41,022 nt of DNA. Source: Fusobacteriales bacterium (GTDB lineage Bacteria; Fusobacteriota; Fusobacteriia; Fusobacteriales; Fusobacteriaceae). Positions 14,967 through 25,127 of the stretch are shown piece by piece. The stretch covers positions 1 through 41,022 of the forward strand of contig JAICDD010000009.1 in the NCBI GenBank assembly GCA_020063625.1, written 5' to 3'. How positions within the stretch are numbered: position 1 is the first letter of the stretch; each line of letters starts with the position of its first letter. The notes under the pieces are model-generated. The model saw only the letters and a list, made by a program, of their open reading frames with translations. It had not been told where the DNA came from and did not search any database. Made by a program: the position numbers and the translations under genes.

Positions 14967-15112
14967 CACTACTAAGTTATTACACACTAGAATAATATTA
15001 TACTATTCTTAAAATTCATTTAAAATCCAGAATTTAGATTTTTACTTTCAATACTATTTACTCTATTTTTTTTAATTTTCCTTTTTATATATAGCATTTA
15101 TTTAAAAAAAAT

Positions 15113-15133
15113 TGTATAATATACTATTATAAT
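15113..15133 (+). promoter_or_regulatory. Probable mutL promoter region
   Basis: Two TATAAT hexamers (15115-15120 and 15128-15133) lie 55-70 nt before mutL in a very AT-rich stretch. I see no good -35. The rest of the 288-bp divergent gap (14900-15187) holds only the lipoprotein promoter and A/T runs. Confidence 0.35.
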
Positions 15134-15187
15134 AAAAAATAGATAAATTTTTATTATATTTTCAAGATTTTAGAAAGAGGTTTTAAA

Positions 15188-17017
15188 ATGAATAAAATAA
15201 AAATACTTGATGAGTCTATCTCAAATATAATAGCTGCTGGTGAAGTAGTTGAAAATCCTGCTAGTATGATAAAAGAGCTTATTGAAAATAGTTTAGATGC
15301 AAATGCTTCTTTAATTAAAATAAATGTTACAAATAGAGGTCAAAATGTAAAAATAATAGATAATGGAGATGGTATGTCAAAAATTGACCTTTTTTTATCT
15401 ATTGAGAGACATGCTACAAGTAAAATTATCACAAAAGAAGATATTTATAATTTAAGAAGTTATGGATTTAGAGGTGAGGCTTTAGCTTCTATTGCTTCTG
15501 TTTCTAAAATGAGTATAGCTTCTAAAGATAAAGAGAGTGAAACTGGCCATCAAATATATGTTAATGCTGGTAAAATTGTAAAAGATAAGGAAATAGTAAA
15601 AAATCAAGGCACAGAAATAGAAATTAAAAATCTATTTTTTAATACCCCTGCTAGACTAAAATTTTTACGTACAAAAAATACTGAATATAGCAAAATAAAG
15701 CATGTGGTTTTAACACAAGCTCTTGCTAATTATAATGTATCTTTTCAACTTTCTTTGGATAATAAAATTGTTTTAAAAACAAGTGGAAAAGGTTTTGAAA
15801 ATTGTATTACTGAGCTTTTTTCTTTTAATATTCTTAAAAATCTAAAAAAATTTAAATATGGATATTATGGTACTATGGATATTTTGCGTAGTACAAAAGA
15901 TTATATTTTTACTTATATAAATAAAAGATATGTAAAATCAAAAATTATTGAAACAGCTATAATTGACGCTTATTATACAAAGCTTATGAAAGGAAAATAT
16001 CCTTTTGCAATAATTTATTTTGATATTGACCCTAAAGAAATCGATGTAAATGTTCATCCTTCAAAAAAAATAATTAAATTTTCTAATGATAATACTATTT
16101 ATAATGATATTAAATCTGAATTAGAAAAAACATTATGGGAAAATGAAAGTGATTCAATGCCATCTTTAAATATCCAAGAAGAAAATACAGATTCTTCTTT
16201 TAAAGATATAGCCCCTACAAAATATTTTAGTGATGAAAAAATCTCTACGACTCCTACTCAAATGTTTGATAATTTTGAATTAAATAAAAAAAATTATCAA
16301 AAAAACAAAAAAAATGAGACATTTTATGAAATAAAAGAGGAAAATAATAATTTTGTAGAAAATAATAATATAATAGATACTCCTAAAAATTTTAATGATT
16401 TTTCACAAAAAAAAGTTGTTAATGAAAATATTATGGAGTATAAAATAGATAGAGTAAAAAATATTAAAATATTAGGACAATTGAATAATATGTATATTTT
16501 AGTTGAACGAAATGATACACTTGAAATATATGACCAGCATATCGTTCATGAAAGAATTCTTTATGAAGAATTAAAAAATGAATATTATAATAAAAAAATA
16601 TCAAAACAAAATCTTCTTACACCAATCAATATAGAAGTTAGTGAAATTGAAAAAGAAAAAGTTATGCAAAACTTAGATATTTTTAATGATTTTGGATTTG
16701 AAATAGAAGATTTTGGCGAAAATGAAATTATTATTAGAACTGTTCCTACATTTAATTTTAGAGAAAGTGTTAAAGAAACTTTTTTTAATATTATAAAGGA
16801 GATGATGTCCAAAAAAGAAACAGATATTAGAGAAAATATTATTATATCCATGTCTTGTAAAAATGCTATAAAAGCAGGAGAAAAATTAGAAATTGAAGAA
16901 ATTTCTATACTTCTTAATAAGTTATATATATATGGTAAATTTACTTGTCCACATGGAAGACCTATTATTCTAAAAATTCCATTTTTGGAATTAGATAAAA
17001 AATTTGGTCGAAAATAG
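15188..17017 (+). CDS. mutL: DNA mismatch repair protein MutL, endonuclease type
   Basis: Links mismatch recognition to strand removal. 609 residues. The N-terminal GHKL ATPase shows IAAGEVVENPASMIKELIEN, DNGDGM, ATSKI and GFRGEALASI; the linker (about 320-430) is Asn/Lys-rich and poorly structured. The C-terminal domain carries an endonuclease motif, DQHIVHERILYE, close to the canonical DQHA(X)2E(X)4E with Ile in place of Ala, plus SCKNAIKAGE and CPHGRP metal-site motifs. It therefore should nick DNA itself, as expected in bacteria without MutH. Start ATG with AGAGG. MutS is not in the window. Confidence 0.96.
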   Translation: MNKIKILDESISNIIAAGEVVENPASMIKELIENSLDANASLIKINVTNRGQNVKIIDNGDGMSKIDLFLSIERHATSKIITKEDIYNLRSYGFRGEALASIASVSKMSIASKDKESETGHQIYVNAGKIVKDKEIVKNQGTEIEIKNLFFNTPARLKFLRTKNTEYSKIKHVVLTQALANYNVSFQLSLDNKIVLKTSGKGFENCITELFSFNILKNLKKFKYGYYGTMDILRSTKDYIFTYINKRYVKSKIIETAIIDAYYTKLMKGKYPFAIIYFDIDPKEIDVNVHPSKKIIKFSNDNTIYNDIKSELEKTLWENESDSMPSLNIQEENTDSSFKDIAPTKYFSDEKISTTPTQMFDNFELNKKNYQKNKKNETFYEIKEENNNFVENNNIIDTPKNFNDFSQKKVVNENIMEYKIDRVKNIKILGQLNNMYILVERNDTLEIYDQHIVHERILYEELKNEYYNKKISKQNLLTPINIEVSEIEKEKVMQNLDIFNDFGFEIEDFGENEIIIRTVPTFNFRESVKETFFNIIKEMMSKKETDIRENIIISMSCKNAIKAGEKLEIEEISILLNKLYIYGKFTCPHGRPIILKIPFLELDKKFGRK

Positions 17018-17019
17018 TA

Positions 17020-17049
17020 TTGACTTAGTTATCCTTAAAATGCTATAAT
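17020..17049 (+). promoter_or_regulatory. Promoter of the rlmH operon
   Basis: TTGACT (17020-17025), 18 bp ending TGC, TATAAT (17044-17049): -35, extended -10 and consensus -10 together. It begins 3 nt after the mutL stop. Confidence 0.8.
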
Positions 17050-17086
17050 TCGTCTGTTTCTATAAAAATAAAGTAGGTGTGATTTA

Positions 17087-17557
17087 ATGATAGAAGTTAA
17101 TTTAATTTGTGTTGGAAAAATAAAAGAAAAATATATAAATCAAGGAATTGATGAATTTACAAAAAGATTAAAACCTTTTTGTAATTTTAAAATAATTGAA
17201 TTAAAAGAGAGAGGAAACGATAGCAATAGAGAGGATTCTATAAAAAAAGAATGCTCTGATATTGAAAAAACTTTAGAAAAACTAAAAGGTTACACAGTCT
17301 TATTAGATATTTCTGGAGAAATTATTTCCTCTGAAAAAATGTCAAAAAAAATTGAAACTCTTACTGTAAATGGTATAAGCAGAATTAATTTCATTATTGG
17401 TGGTTCTTACGGAGTTGATGATAATATTAGAGCTATTTCAGATTATAGACTTAGTTTTTCTAAAATGACATTTCCCCATCAATTAATGCGTTTACTTTTT
17501 TTAGAGCAATTATATAGATGGTTTTCTATAACTAATAATATTAAATATCACAAGTGA
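17087..17557 (+). CDS. rlmH: 23S rRNA pseudouridine-1915 N3-methyltransferase RlmH
   Basis: SPOUT methyltransferase that methylates pseudouridine 1915 in helix 69 of 23S rRNA on the 70S ribosome. 156 residues, the usual length. Landmarks: VNLICVGKIKEKY at the start, LLDISGE, FIIGGSYGVDD (AdoMet knot), FSKMTFPHQLMRLLFLEQLYRWFSI and the terminal YHK. Ribosome site AGGTGTG. First of three closely packed genes with DUF1292 and DUF1934 proteins. Confidence 0.96.
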   Translation: MIEVNLICVGKIKEKYINQGIDEFTKRLKPFCNFKIIELKERGNDSNREDSIKKECSDIEKTLEKLKGYTVLLDISGEIISSEKMSKKIETLTVNGISRINFIIGGSYGVDDNIRAISDYRLSFSKMTFPHQLMRLLFLEQLYRWFSITNNIKYHK

Positions 17558-17567
17558 GGTGTTAAAA

Positions 17568-17930
17568 ATGTATTCTATTGGAGAAAGATTTATTTATGAA
17601 GTTGACGACGATGATATAGAGTTTGAAGTAATTGGAGATATGATAATGCATGGAAAAGAGTATTTAGTTGCACAAAATGTATTTGAAGATAAAAAATATA
17701 TTTTTTATTATGATGACCTTGAAGAAACTATTATTTTAATCGACGATGAAGATGAAGCTGAAGAGTTATTAGAAGAATGGGAAGCTGAGTATTATGGTAC
17801 TTCAGCAGAAATAGAGTTTTGGGATGATGATTATGAAACTCTTGATGATGAGGATCTAATTGATAATAGCGAACTTTATATAGATGATGATTTTGAAGAC
17901 TATGATGATTTTTATGAAGAGGAATTTTAA
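17568..17930 (+). CDS. Highly acidic DUF1292-like protein
   Basis: 120 residues, of which about 49 are Asp or Glu by my count. The N-terminal 60 residues form a beta-rich unit (ERFIYEVDDDDIEFEVIGDM, KEYLVAQN, KKYIFYYDD) like the DUF1292/YrzB family of Firmicutes. The second half is an Asp/Glu tail (DDDYETLDDED, DDDFEDYDDF). The frame begins with a GTG at 17559, overlapping the GAGGTG ribosome site; the ATG at 17568 is the better start. Between rlmH and the DUF1934 gene, with 10 and 2 nt spacing. Function unknown; the acidic tail suggests an ion- or nucleic-acid-mimicking role but that is speculation. Confidence 0.75.
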   Translation: MYSIGERFIYEVDDDDIEFEVIGDMIMHGKEYLVAQNVFEDKKYIFYYDDLEETIILIDDEDEAEELLEEWEAEYYGTSAEIEFWDDDYETLDDEDLIDNSELYIDDDFEDYDDFYEEEF

Positions 17931-17932
17931 TA

Positions 17933-18301
17933 ATGAACATAAAACTAAAAATATCTACATCTGATAGTTTTAATGAAAAAACTGAAAATATTTTTAATGG
18001 TACTAAAATCATTAATAATGATACTATAAAATATACTTATAATGATGAATTTGGCGAAAATAAAATATTTTTAAAAGATAATAATATAAAAATATTTAGA
18101 AAAGGCGAAATAAATAGTAAACTTATTTTAGAACTTAATAAACGTACACAATTTACTTATTCAAATAAATATATGAATAAATTATTTAAAATTTTAACAA
18201 AAAAAATTGAAATACTTGAAAAAGAGTTAAAAATAGTGTATTCTATATATGATGATTTAGAATTAGTAAATAATATTACAATTCATATAAAAGAATTATA
18301 A
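17933..18301 (+). CDS. DUF1934-like beta-barrel protein
   Basis: 122 residues, no signal peptide, rich in beta strands. The order IKYTYNDEFGENKIFLKDNNIKIFRKGEI, then SKLILELNKRTQFTYS, then a strand with IVYSIYDDLELVNNITIHIKEL resembles DUF1934 (YwiB-like calycin fold), a family often near RNA polymerase delta or arginyl-tRNA synthetase genes in Firmicutes. Function unknown. It starts 2 nt after the acidic protein and ends in a terminator hairpin. Confidence 0.68.
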   Translation: MNIKLKISTSDSFNEKTENIFNGTKIINNDTIKYTYNDEFGENKIFLKDNNIKIFRKGEINSKLILELNKRTQFTYSNKYMNKLFKILTKKIEILEKELKIVYSIYDDLELVNNITIHIKEL

Positions 18302-18332
18302 GAGAGCAAATCTAATTTGCTCTCTTAATTTT
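18299..18332 (+). terminator. Hairpin after the DUF1934 gene
   Basis: AAGAGAGCAAAT, short loop, ATTTGCTCTCTT, followed by AATTTT. The TPR gene starts 15 nt after the T run, so this is probably an internal, leaky terminator. Confidence 0.75.
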
Positions 18333-18346
18333 AGAAAGGAGTTTTT

Positions 18347-19639
18347 ATGAAGAGGATACTACTATTTATTATGCTTTTATTCTCAACAATTAGTTATTCT
18401 AAAATAGACATATCTGGAGTTAATTTTGTTAATACTCCTATCACTCTTGTTTCCCAAACAAAAGGAAAATGGTATATCTCAGGAAAACCAACATACTCAA
18501 AAGGTAAATTAATTGATAATGGATACACAGCTACTTTTATTCCAGATACTATAGGAACTTTTGAAATAACTTTTGAATCTAAAAATGGAGAAAAAGAAAT
18601 AAATATCTTTGAAATAAAAAGCATTAATCAATTTGACGAAAATAAAATTTATGATATAATAACTGAGAGTTTTAATTCAAAAAATCTAAAATTATTAGAA
18701 TATGGTATAAATTTATTAGAATTAAATTTTCCTAATTCAAAATATATTAATCCTAGTTATAAAAAAGCTATTGAATTAAGTAAACTTGATAATAATTTTG
18801 AAACAGGATTAAACTATTTGAATAAATTAAATTCAAATTTTATTGGTATTGAAAGTGAATATGTTGATTTATTAACTACAAATTATTTATTTTATGATTT
18901 TTTTAATAAAACTGAACTAAAAATAGAAGTTTTAAAAAAATTAATAAAATATAATAAAAATTATGAAAAAGAGCTTTTTATTACATATTTTAATGATGTA
19001 AAGTATCATAATTTAGGGTTAAAAAATCTTGAAAAATATTTTTTTGAAAATTTTGATATAAGGGTTGCTAATATTTTAGCTAATTACTATGAAAAAAATA
19101 AAAATTATGAAAAAGCTGCTTTTTATTATTCAAAATTTAATAATTTTTTAGCTGCAAAAAATTTACTTTTAGCTGACAAAGATTATTCAAAATATTTAGA
19201 ATTATTATCAGAAAATGAAAAAAAAGAATTAGCATCACTTGAAGAAAATAAAAAAGATAAAAATAGATACATTGAATATTATAAATACGCACAAGAAAAT
19301 ATTTCAAAAGAACGTTTTGAATTAGCTGAAATATATTTAAAAAGAGTTCTTACTCAATCAAATAATAATAATTTAAAAAAACAATCAGCTATTGATTTAA
19401 TCTCAATATATAATTTGAAATATAAATATAACAACGCTTTAGATATTTATAATAACTATTTAAAAGAATTAATCTCTTTAAAAGATATTGAAACATATTA
19501 CAATATTGGACTTATTTATTATAAATTAAATGATAAAGAAAATAGTCTAAAAATTTTTAATGATATAATAAAAAAATACCCAAAAACAATTTGGGCTACA
19601 AAATCAAGTATATATAAAATTAGATTACAAAAAATATAA
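18347..19639 (+). CDS. Secreted TPR-repeat protein
   Basis: 430 residues with a signal peptide (MKRILLFIMLLFSTISYS). Residues about 20-95 look like an Ig-like beta domain (GKWYISGKPTYSKG, GYTATFIPDTIGTFEITFESKNG). The rest is helical, with tetratricopeptide-like units, clearest near the end (ETYYNIGLIYYKLNDKENSLKIFNDIIKKYPKT). Likely periplasmic or surface scaffold; partner unknown. Start ATG with AAAGGAG. It lies 24 bp before lysS and probably shares its transcript. Confidence 0.75.
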   Translation: MKRILLFIMLLFSTISYSKIDISGVNFVNTPITLVSQTKGKWYISGKPTYSKGKLIDNGYTATFIPDTIGTFEITFESKNGEKEINIFEIKSINQFDENKIYDIITESFNSKNLKLLEYGINLLELNFPNSKYINPSYKKAIELSKLDNNFETGLNYLNKLNSNFIGIESEYVDLLTTNYLFYDFFNKTELKIEVLKKLIKYNKNYEKELFITYFNDVKYHNLGLKNLEKYFFENFDIRVANILANYYEKNKNYEKAAFYYSKFNNFLAAKNLLLADKDYSKYLELLSENEKKELASLEENKKDKNRYIEYYKYAQENISKERFELAEIYLKRVLTQSNNNNLKKQSAIDLISIYNLKYKYNNALDIYNNYLKELISLKDIETYYNIGLIYYKLNDKENSLKIFNDIIKKYPKTIWATKSSIYKIRLQKI

Positions 19640-19651
19640 TTATTAATATAG

Positions 19652-21136
<1,485 letters not shown>

Positions 21137-21156
21137 TTAGAAAAAATTATTTTTTT

Positions 21157-21190
21157 ACGAGTTCTTGATTTTAAAGGACTCGTTTTTTAA
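21157..21190 (+). terminator. Terminator of lysS
   Basis: ACGAGTTCTT pairs with AAGGACTCGT (one GU), followed by six T's. The arm sequence resembles the thiB terminator (2779-2811), both built on ACGAGTCCTT. Confidence 0.88.
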
Positions 21191-21235
21191 TTTATTTTTT
21201 TATAAAAAAAATATTTTAAAATTTATAATAATAAC

Positions 21236-21264
21236 TTTATTTATGATAAAATAAAGTATATAAT
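21236..21264 (+). promoter_or_regulatory. Possible promoter of the Lol-like operon
   Basis: TTTATT (21236-21241), 17 bp, TATAAT (21259-21264). The -10 is perfect, the -35 weak. Confidence 0.4.
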
Positions 21265-21308
21265 ATGTATAGCATTTGTTCACAAAATATTAAATAATAG
21301 GAGGAATA

Positions 21309-22478
21309 ATGACAATAGAATTTTTTATAGCTAAAAAACATCTCCTTGAAAGAAAAAAACAAAGTTTTCTAGCAATATTAGGTATCGCTATTGGAATAAT
21401 TGTACTTATTGTATCAATTGCAATAGGAAATGGATTAGATAAAAATATGATAAACGGAATTTTATCTATTTCCCCACATATTCTTATTGATAACGGTGGC
21501 TATAATATTGAAGATTATAAGAAAATTGAAGAAGATTTAATAAATATAAATGGAATTTCAGGTATAGTTCCTCAATTTTCTACTCAAGGAATATTAAAAT
21601 ATCAAAATAACTTTATAAATGCTATGCTTGGTATAAAAATAGAGGGGGTCTCACAAGAAAAACTAATTAATGACATGAAATTTAAAGAAAAAATTGTAGC
21701 TGGTGATATTGATTTTTCTAAATTTACTTCTATTTTATTAGGAAAAGAACTTTTCGATCAACTAGGTGCAGAAATTGGAGATAAAGTACAGCTTATTTCT
21801 GCTGAAAACAAAAAAATTTATCTAACTATTGTAGGTGTTTTTCAAACTGGTTATTTAGAACACGATACCACTTTAGCAATTATTCCACTTAAAACTGCTC
21901 AAATAATTTCTGATAGTGGCGAAGTTGTAAAAAATATAGACATTCGTCTAAAAAATCCATATGATGCTTATAAAATTAATGATATTATAAAAAATAAAGT
22001 GAATTATCGTTCTCGTACATGGGGAGAACTCAATAGTACGCTATTAAAATCAATCTCTTTAGAAAAAACTGTTATGATTGTACTTGTATCATTAATAATT
22101 TTAATTGCAGGATTTGTAATAGGTGTTATTTTAAATATGATGGTACGTGAAAAAACAAAAGATATTGGAATATTGCGTTCTATAGGATATTCAAAACAAA
22201 CTATTATTAATATTTTTTTATTAGAAGGATTATTTTTAGGTGGAATAGGTATATTATTAGGCTTAATTTTTTCTAGTATTTTTTTATACTTAATAGAAAA
22301 TTTTTTATTTGAAAAATTAACTACCATTTATTATTTAACTAGTATTCCAGTTGATATAAGCTTTTTAGAAGTATCCATTATTGTTATATCAGCTTTTATA
22401 ATAATTATCTTTTCTAGCTTTTTCCCTGCTCTAAAAGCTGGAAATCTAAATCCTGTGGAGGCATTAAAATATGAATAA
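21309..22478 (+). CDS. LolC/LolE-like (FtsX/MacB fold) ABC permease
   Basis: 389 residues: an N-terminal membrane helix ([24 protein letters not shown]), a periplasmic domain of about 210 residues (MacB-PCD type, with [20 protein letters not shown]), then three membrane helices in an FtsX domain ([24 protein letters not shown], then [19 protein letters not shown], ending [18 protein letters not shown]). This is the layout of LolC/LolE, which extract lipoproteins from the inner membrane; the several lipoproteins in this window fit. One permease with one ATPase suggests a homodimer (LolF-like). A MacB-type exporter is the alternative. Start with GGAGG; overlaps the ATPase gene by 8 nt. Confidence 0.85.
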   Translation: MTIEFFIAKKHLLERKKQSFLAILGIAIGIIVLIVSIAIGNGLDKNMINGILSISPHILIDNGGYNIEDYKKIEEDLININGISGIVPQFSTQGILKYQNNFINAMLGIKIEGVSQEKLINDMKFKEKIVAGDIDFSKFTSILLGKELFDQLGAEIGDKVQLISAENKKIYLTIVGVFQTGYLEHDTTLAIIPLKTAQIISDSGEVVKNIDIRLKNPYDAYKINDIIKNKVNYRSRTWGELNSTLLKSISLEKTVMIVLVSLIILIAGFVIGVILNMMVREKTKDIGILRSIGYSKQTIINIFLLEGLFLGGIGILLGLIFSSIFLYLIENFLFEKLTTIYYLTSIPVDISFLEVSIIVISAFIIIIFSSFFPALKAGNLNPVEALKYE

Positions 22479-23160
22479 TCACATTCTTAAACTTGAAAAT
22501 ATACATAAATATTATTTTGAAAACAAAAATAAGCTTCATATATTAAACGATTTAAATTTAGAAATAAAATCTGGAGAATTTATAAGTATTCTTGGTAAAT
22601 CTGGCTCTGGAAAAACAACTCTTTTAAATATTCTAGGTCTTTTAGATACATTTGATGATGGTAATTTATATTATGATGGTATAGATATAAAAGAACTTAA
22701 TGAAGAGCAAAAAAATATTACACGAAATAAATATCTTGGATTTGTTTTTCAATTTCATTATCTTTTACCAGAATTTACTGCTCTTGAAAATGTTATTTTA
22801 CCTAATTTTGTTCAAAATAAAAATTTGAAAAATATGAATAATATAAAAAAAAGAGCTACTGAACTATTAGAAATTTTAGAATTAAAAGACAGATTAAATC
22901 ACAAACCTTCTATGCTTTCTGGAGGTGAAAAACAAAGAGTTGCAATAGCAAGAGCTCTTATTAATAATCCAAAAATACTTCTTGCTGATGAACCTACTGG
23001 AAATCTTGATGAAGAAACTAGCGAACATATTAATTCTTTATTTAAAAAAATTAATACTGAATTTAATCAAACAATAATTGTTGTAACACATAGTTCAGAG
23101 CTTGCAAATGTTTCTCAAAAAAGGTATCATTTAAGAAAAGGGGCACTTGTTTCAAATTAA
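22471..23160 (+). CDS. lolD: LolD-like ABC transporter ATPase
   Basis: 229 residues, a complete ABC ATPase of the LolD/MacB group: Walker [13 protein letters not shown]-loop [16 protein letters not shown], signature [15 protein letters not shown], Walker [15 protein letters not shown] and the H-loop VVTHS. It overlaps the preceding permease by 8 nt and should power it in lipoprotein release toward the outer membrane. The [13 protein letters not shown] wording is typical of LolD. Confidence 0.88.
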   Translation: MNNHILKLENIHKYYFENKNKLHILNDLNLEIKSGEFISILGKSGSGKTTLLNILGLLDTFDDGNLYYDGIDIKELNEEQKNITRNKYLGFVFQFHYLLPEFTALENVILPNFVQNKNLKNMNNIKKRATELLEILELKDRLNHKPSMLSGGEKQRVAIARALINNPKILLADEPTGNLDEETSEHINSLFKKINTEFNQTIIVVTHSSELANVSQKRYHLRKGALVSN

Positions 23161-23170
23161 GGGAGGATTT

Positions 23171-23608
23171 ATGTTTTTAAAATCAATTTTTATAAATTCT
23201 GAATATAAGGATATAAAATATTGTAGAGCAGAAATAGAAAAACTTTCAAAAGATTATGGTTTTTTTGAAGAGTTTCATTCCTATATAGAGTTAGCACTAG
23301 GAGAAGTTTTAACTAATATTATAAAACATGGGCAAAAAAATCTTATAGAAAAACCTGGTATTAATATTAGTATCTCTTTAGAGAATAATTCTGTTATATT
23401 TGATATATCTTTTAAAGGTGATATAATTGAAGAAGAAGTTTTAAATAAGGGAAAACAACTAGATATATCTTTAGACATAAACACGCTCTCTGATTCTGGA
23501 AGAGGAATTTTTTTAATTCATAATCTTATGGATGAAGTTAAATATTACGAAGAAGATAATCTAGTAAAAATACAAATGAAAAAAAATTTAAAAAAATTTA
23601 AAAAATAA
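23171..23608 (+). CDS. RsbW-like histidine-kinase-type ATPase
   Basis: 145 residues, a single HATPase domain of the anti-sigma/serine-kinase type: N box ELALGEVLTNIIKHG, then a G box SDSGRGIFLIHNLMDEV, ending in a basic tail. Such proteins phosphorylate STAS-domain partners or bind sigma factors. No STAS protein, phosphatase or alternative sigma factor is nearby, so its target is unknown. The start is the ATG at 23171 with GGGAGG; the frame opens earlier within the LolD-like gene. It begins 10 nt after lolD and is likely co-transcribed, an unexpected pairing. Confidence 0.85.
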   Translation: MFLKSIFINSEYKDIKYCRAEIEKLSKDYGFFEEFHSYIELALGEVLTNIIKHGQKNLIEKPGINISISLENNSVIFDISFKGDIIEEEVLNKGKQLDISLDINTLSDSGRGIFLIHNLMDEVKYYEEDNLVKIQMKKNLKKFKK

Positions 23609-23655
23609 AAAAGGATTTTTTATATTAACTAAGTATATATAAGTATAACATAGTT

Positions 23656-23675
23656 TATATCATAAAAATGATATA
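23656..23675 (+). repeat. Small perfect inverted repeat in the hpf leader
   Basis: TATATCAT-AAAA-ATGATATA is an 8-bp palindrome with a 4-nt loop, within the 123-bp gap before hpf. The gap is otherwise A/T-rich with no convincing -35/-10 pair. It could be an operator or a weak RNA stem. Confidence 0.4.
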
Positions 23676-23731
23676 TATATACATAACAACAAACTAAAAA
23701 AAATACTACAGAAAGAAAGGAAGTGGGACTT

Positions 23732-24301
23732 ATGAGAATTATCATAAGTGGAAAACACCTTGAAATCACAGAAGCAATAAGAGATTATGCAGAAAAAAAA
23801 GTTAGTAAACTAAAAAAATACTTTGACAACATTATCGAAGTAGATATCACATTATCAGTAGAAAATACTAAATCAGAAGGGGAAAAACATATTGCAGATG
23901 TATTAATATTTGCTAATGGTACAAAATTAAAAGCAGAAGCAACAGACAAAAATTTATATGCTTCAATAGATGAAGTTATTGATGTTTTAGAAAATCAAAT
24001 AACTAAATATAAAGAAAAATTAAGAGATAACAAACATAAACACAATGTAAAATTCACTTTAAAAAAAGCTAATAAACCTTTTACTGAAGAAGAAACTATA
24101 GATGTAAATGGTGAAATAAGAAAAATAATCTCTACAAAAGTTTCTACATCTAAACCAATGAGTGTAGAAGAGGCTATCTTACAAATGGAAGCTTTAGAAA
24201 CATCTTTTTATCTATTTTTAAACCCTGAAACTAATGAATTAAATATAGTTTATAAAAGAGATGACGGAGATTATGGGCATGTTGAGCCTGATTGGAATTA
24301 A
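23732..24301 (+). CDS. hpf: Ribosome hibernation promoting factor, long form
   Basis: About 189 residues. The N-terminal S30AE domain (RIIISGKHLEITEAIRDYAEKKVSKLKKYF) binds the decoding site of idle ribosomes. The C-terminal domain (STKPMSVEEAILQMEAL type, ending YKRDDGDYGHVEPDW) makes 100S dimers in bacteria with long HPF. The ATG at 23732 follows AAAGGAAG; a GTG 9 nt earlier is less likely. It stands alone, with a perfect terminator behind it. Confidence 0.96.
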   Translation: MRIIISGKHLEITEAIRDYAEKKVSKLKKYFDNIIEVDITLSVENTKSEGEKHIADVLIFANGTKLKAEATDKNLYASIDEVIDVLENQITKYKEKLRDNKHKHNVKFTLKKANKPFTEEETIDVNGEIRKIISTKVSTSKPMSVEEAILQMEALETSFYLFLNPETNELNIVYKRDDGDYGHVEPDWN

Positions 24302-24316
24302 TTAAATTAAAATATT

Positions 24317-24347
24317 AAGCTAAAGCTAAATGCTTTAGCTTTTTTTA
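24317..24347 (+). terminator. Terminator of hpf
   Basis: AAGCTAAAGC-TAAAT-GCTTTAGCTT, a perfect 10-bp stem followed by T's. Confidence 0.92.
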
Positions 24348-24396
24348 TTATCTTAATATTTTAAAAAATTTTATATTTTAACATCTTTTTATTTAA

Positions 24397-24425
24397 TTGA
24401 CAAAAAAAATAAATCTCGATATAAT
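24397..24425 (+). promoter_or_regulatory. Perfect consensus sigma70 promoter of the radC operon
   Basis: TTGACA (24397-24402), exactly 17 bp, TATAAT (24420-24425). The predicted start near 24432 leaves about 11 nt before the radC ATG, just enough for the ribosome site. Confidence 0.88.
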
Positions 24426-24442
24426 TAATTAAGGTGATTAAA

Positions 24443-25111
24443 ATGGATAATAGTGGACATCGACAAAGATTAAAATCAAAATTTTTAAATAGTGATATTA
24501 ACTCTTTTCTAGATTATGAAATTATTGAATTGCTTTTAACATTTTCAATTCCTAGAAAAGATACAAAGCCTATTGCAAAAGACCTTATAAAAAAGTTTGG
24601 AAATTTAAATTCTATTTTAAATGCTTCAAAAGAAGAACTTTTTCAAATAAAAGGTTTTAAAGAAAATAGCTTTATTTTAATAAAATTAATAAACTCTTTA
24701 ATAAAACTTTCTTTAAAAGATAAAATGTATTCTAAAATAAAATTTACTTCTTTACAAGATATATTAGATTATTTGTATCTTGAGCTTTCATATCTTGAGA
24801 AAGAAAATTTTAAAATTATTTATTTAGATACTAAAAATCAATTTATATCTGATGAAATTTTATTTGAAGGAACTCTTGATAAAAGTGTTATTTATCCTAG
24901 AGAAGTAATTAAAAAAATTCTTTTCCATGAAGCAAAATCAGTTGTTTTTGTTCATAATCATCCTTCAGGTGATACTACACCTTCAAAGTCTGACATTGAC
25001 TTAACACTTTTTTTTAAAGATTTATTATATAAATTAGAAATAATTTTATTAGACCATATTATTATTGGTAAAAATTGTTATTATAGCTTTAAAGAAAATA
25101 ACATTATTTAG
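24443..25111 (+). CDS. radC: RadC-family JAB-domain protein
   Basis: About 222 residues. N-terminal helix-hairpin-helix region (HRQRLKSKFL, LLLTFSIPRKDTKPIAKDLIKKFGNLNSIL) and a C-terminal JAB/MPN metallo-domain with an intact metal motif, FVHNHPSGDTTPSKSDIDLT. The old link of RadC to repair is doubtful; the biochemical role of the family is not settled. ATG at 24443 with AAGGTG; a GTG at 24434 would overlap that site. First gene behind the consensus promoter. Confidence 0.93.
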   Translation: MDNSGHRQRLKSKFLNSDINSFLDYEIIELLLTFSIPRKDTKPIAKDLIKKFGNLNSILNASKEELFQIKGFKENSFILIKLINSLIKLSLKDKMYSKIKFTSLQDILDYLYLELSYLEKENFKIIYLDTKNQFISDEILFEGTLDKSVIYPREVIKKILFHEAKSVVFVHNHPSGDTTPSKSDIDLTLFFKDLLYKLEIILLDHIIIGKNCYYSFKENNII

Positions 25112-25127
25112 TTAGGAGGAAAAATTT

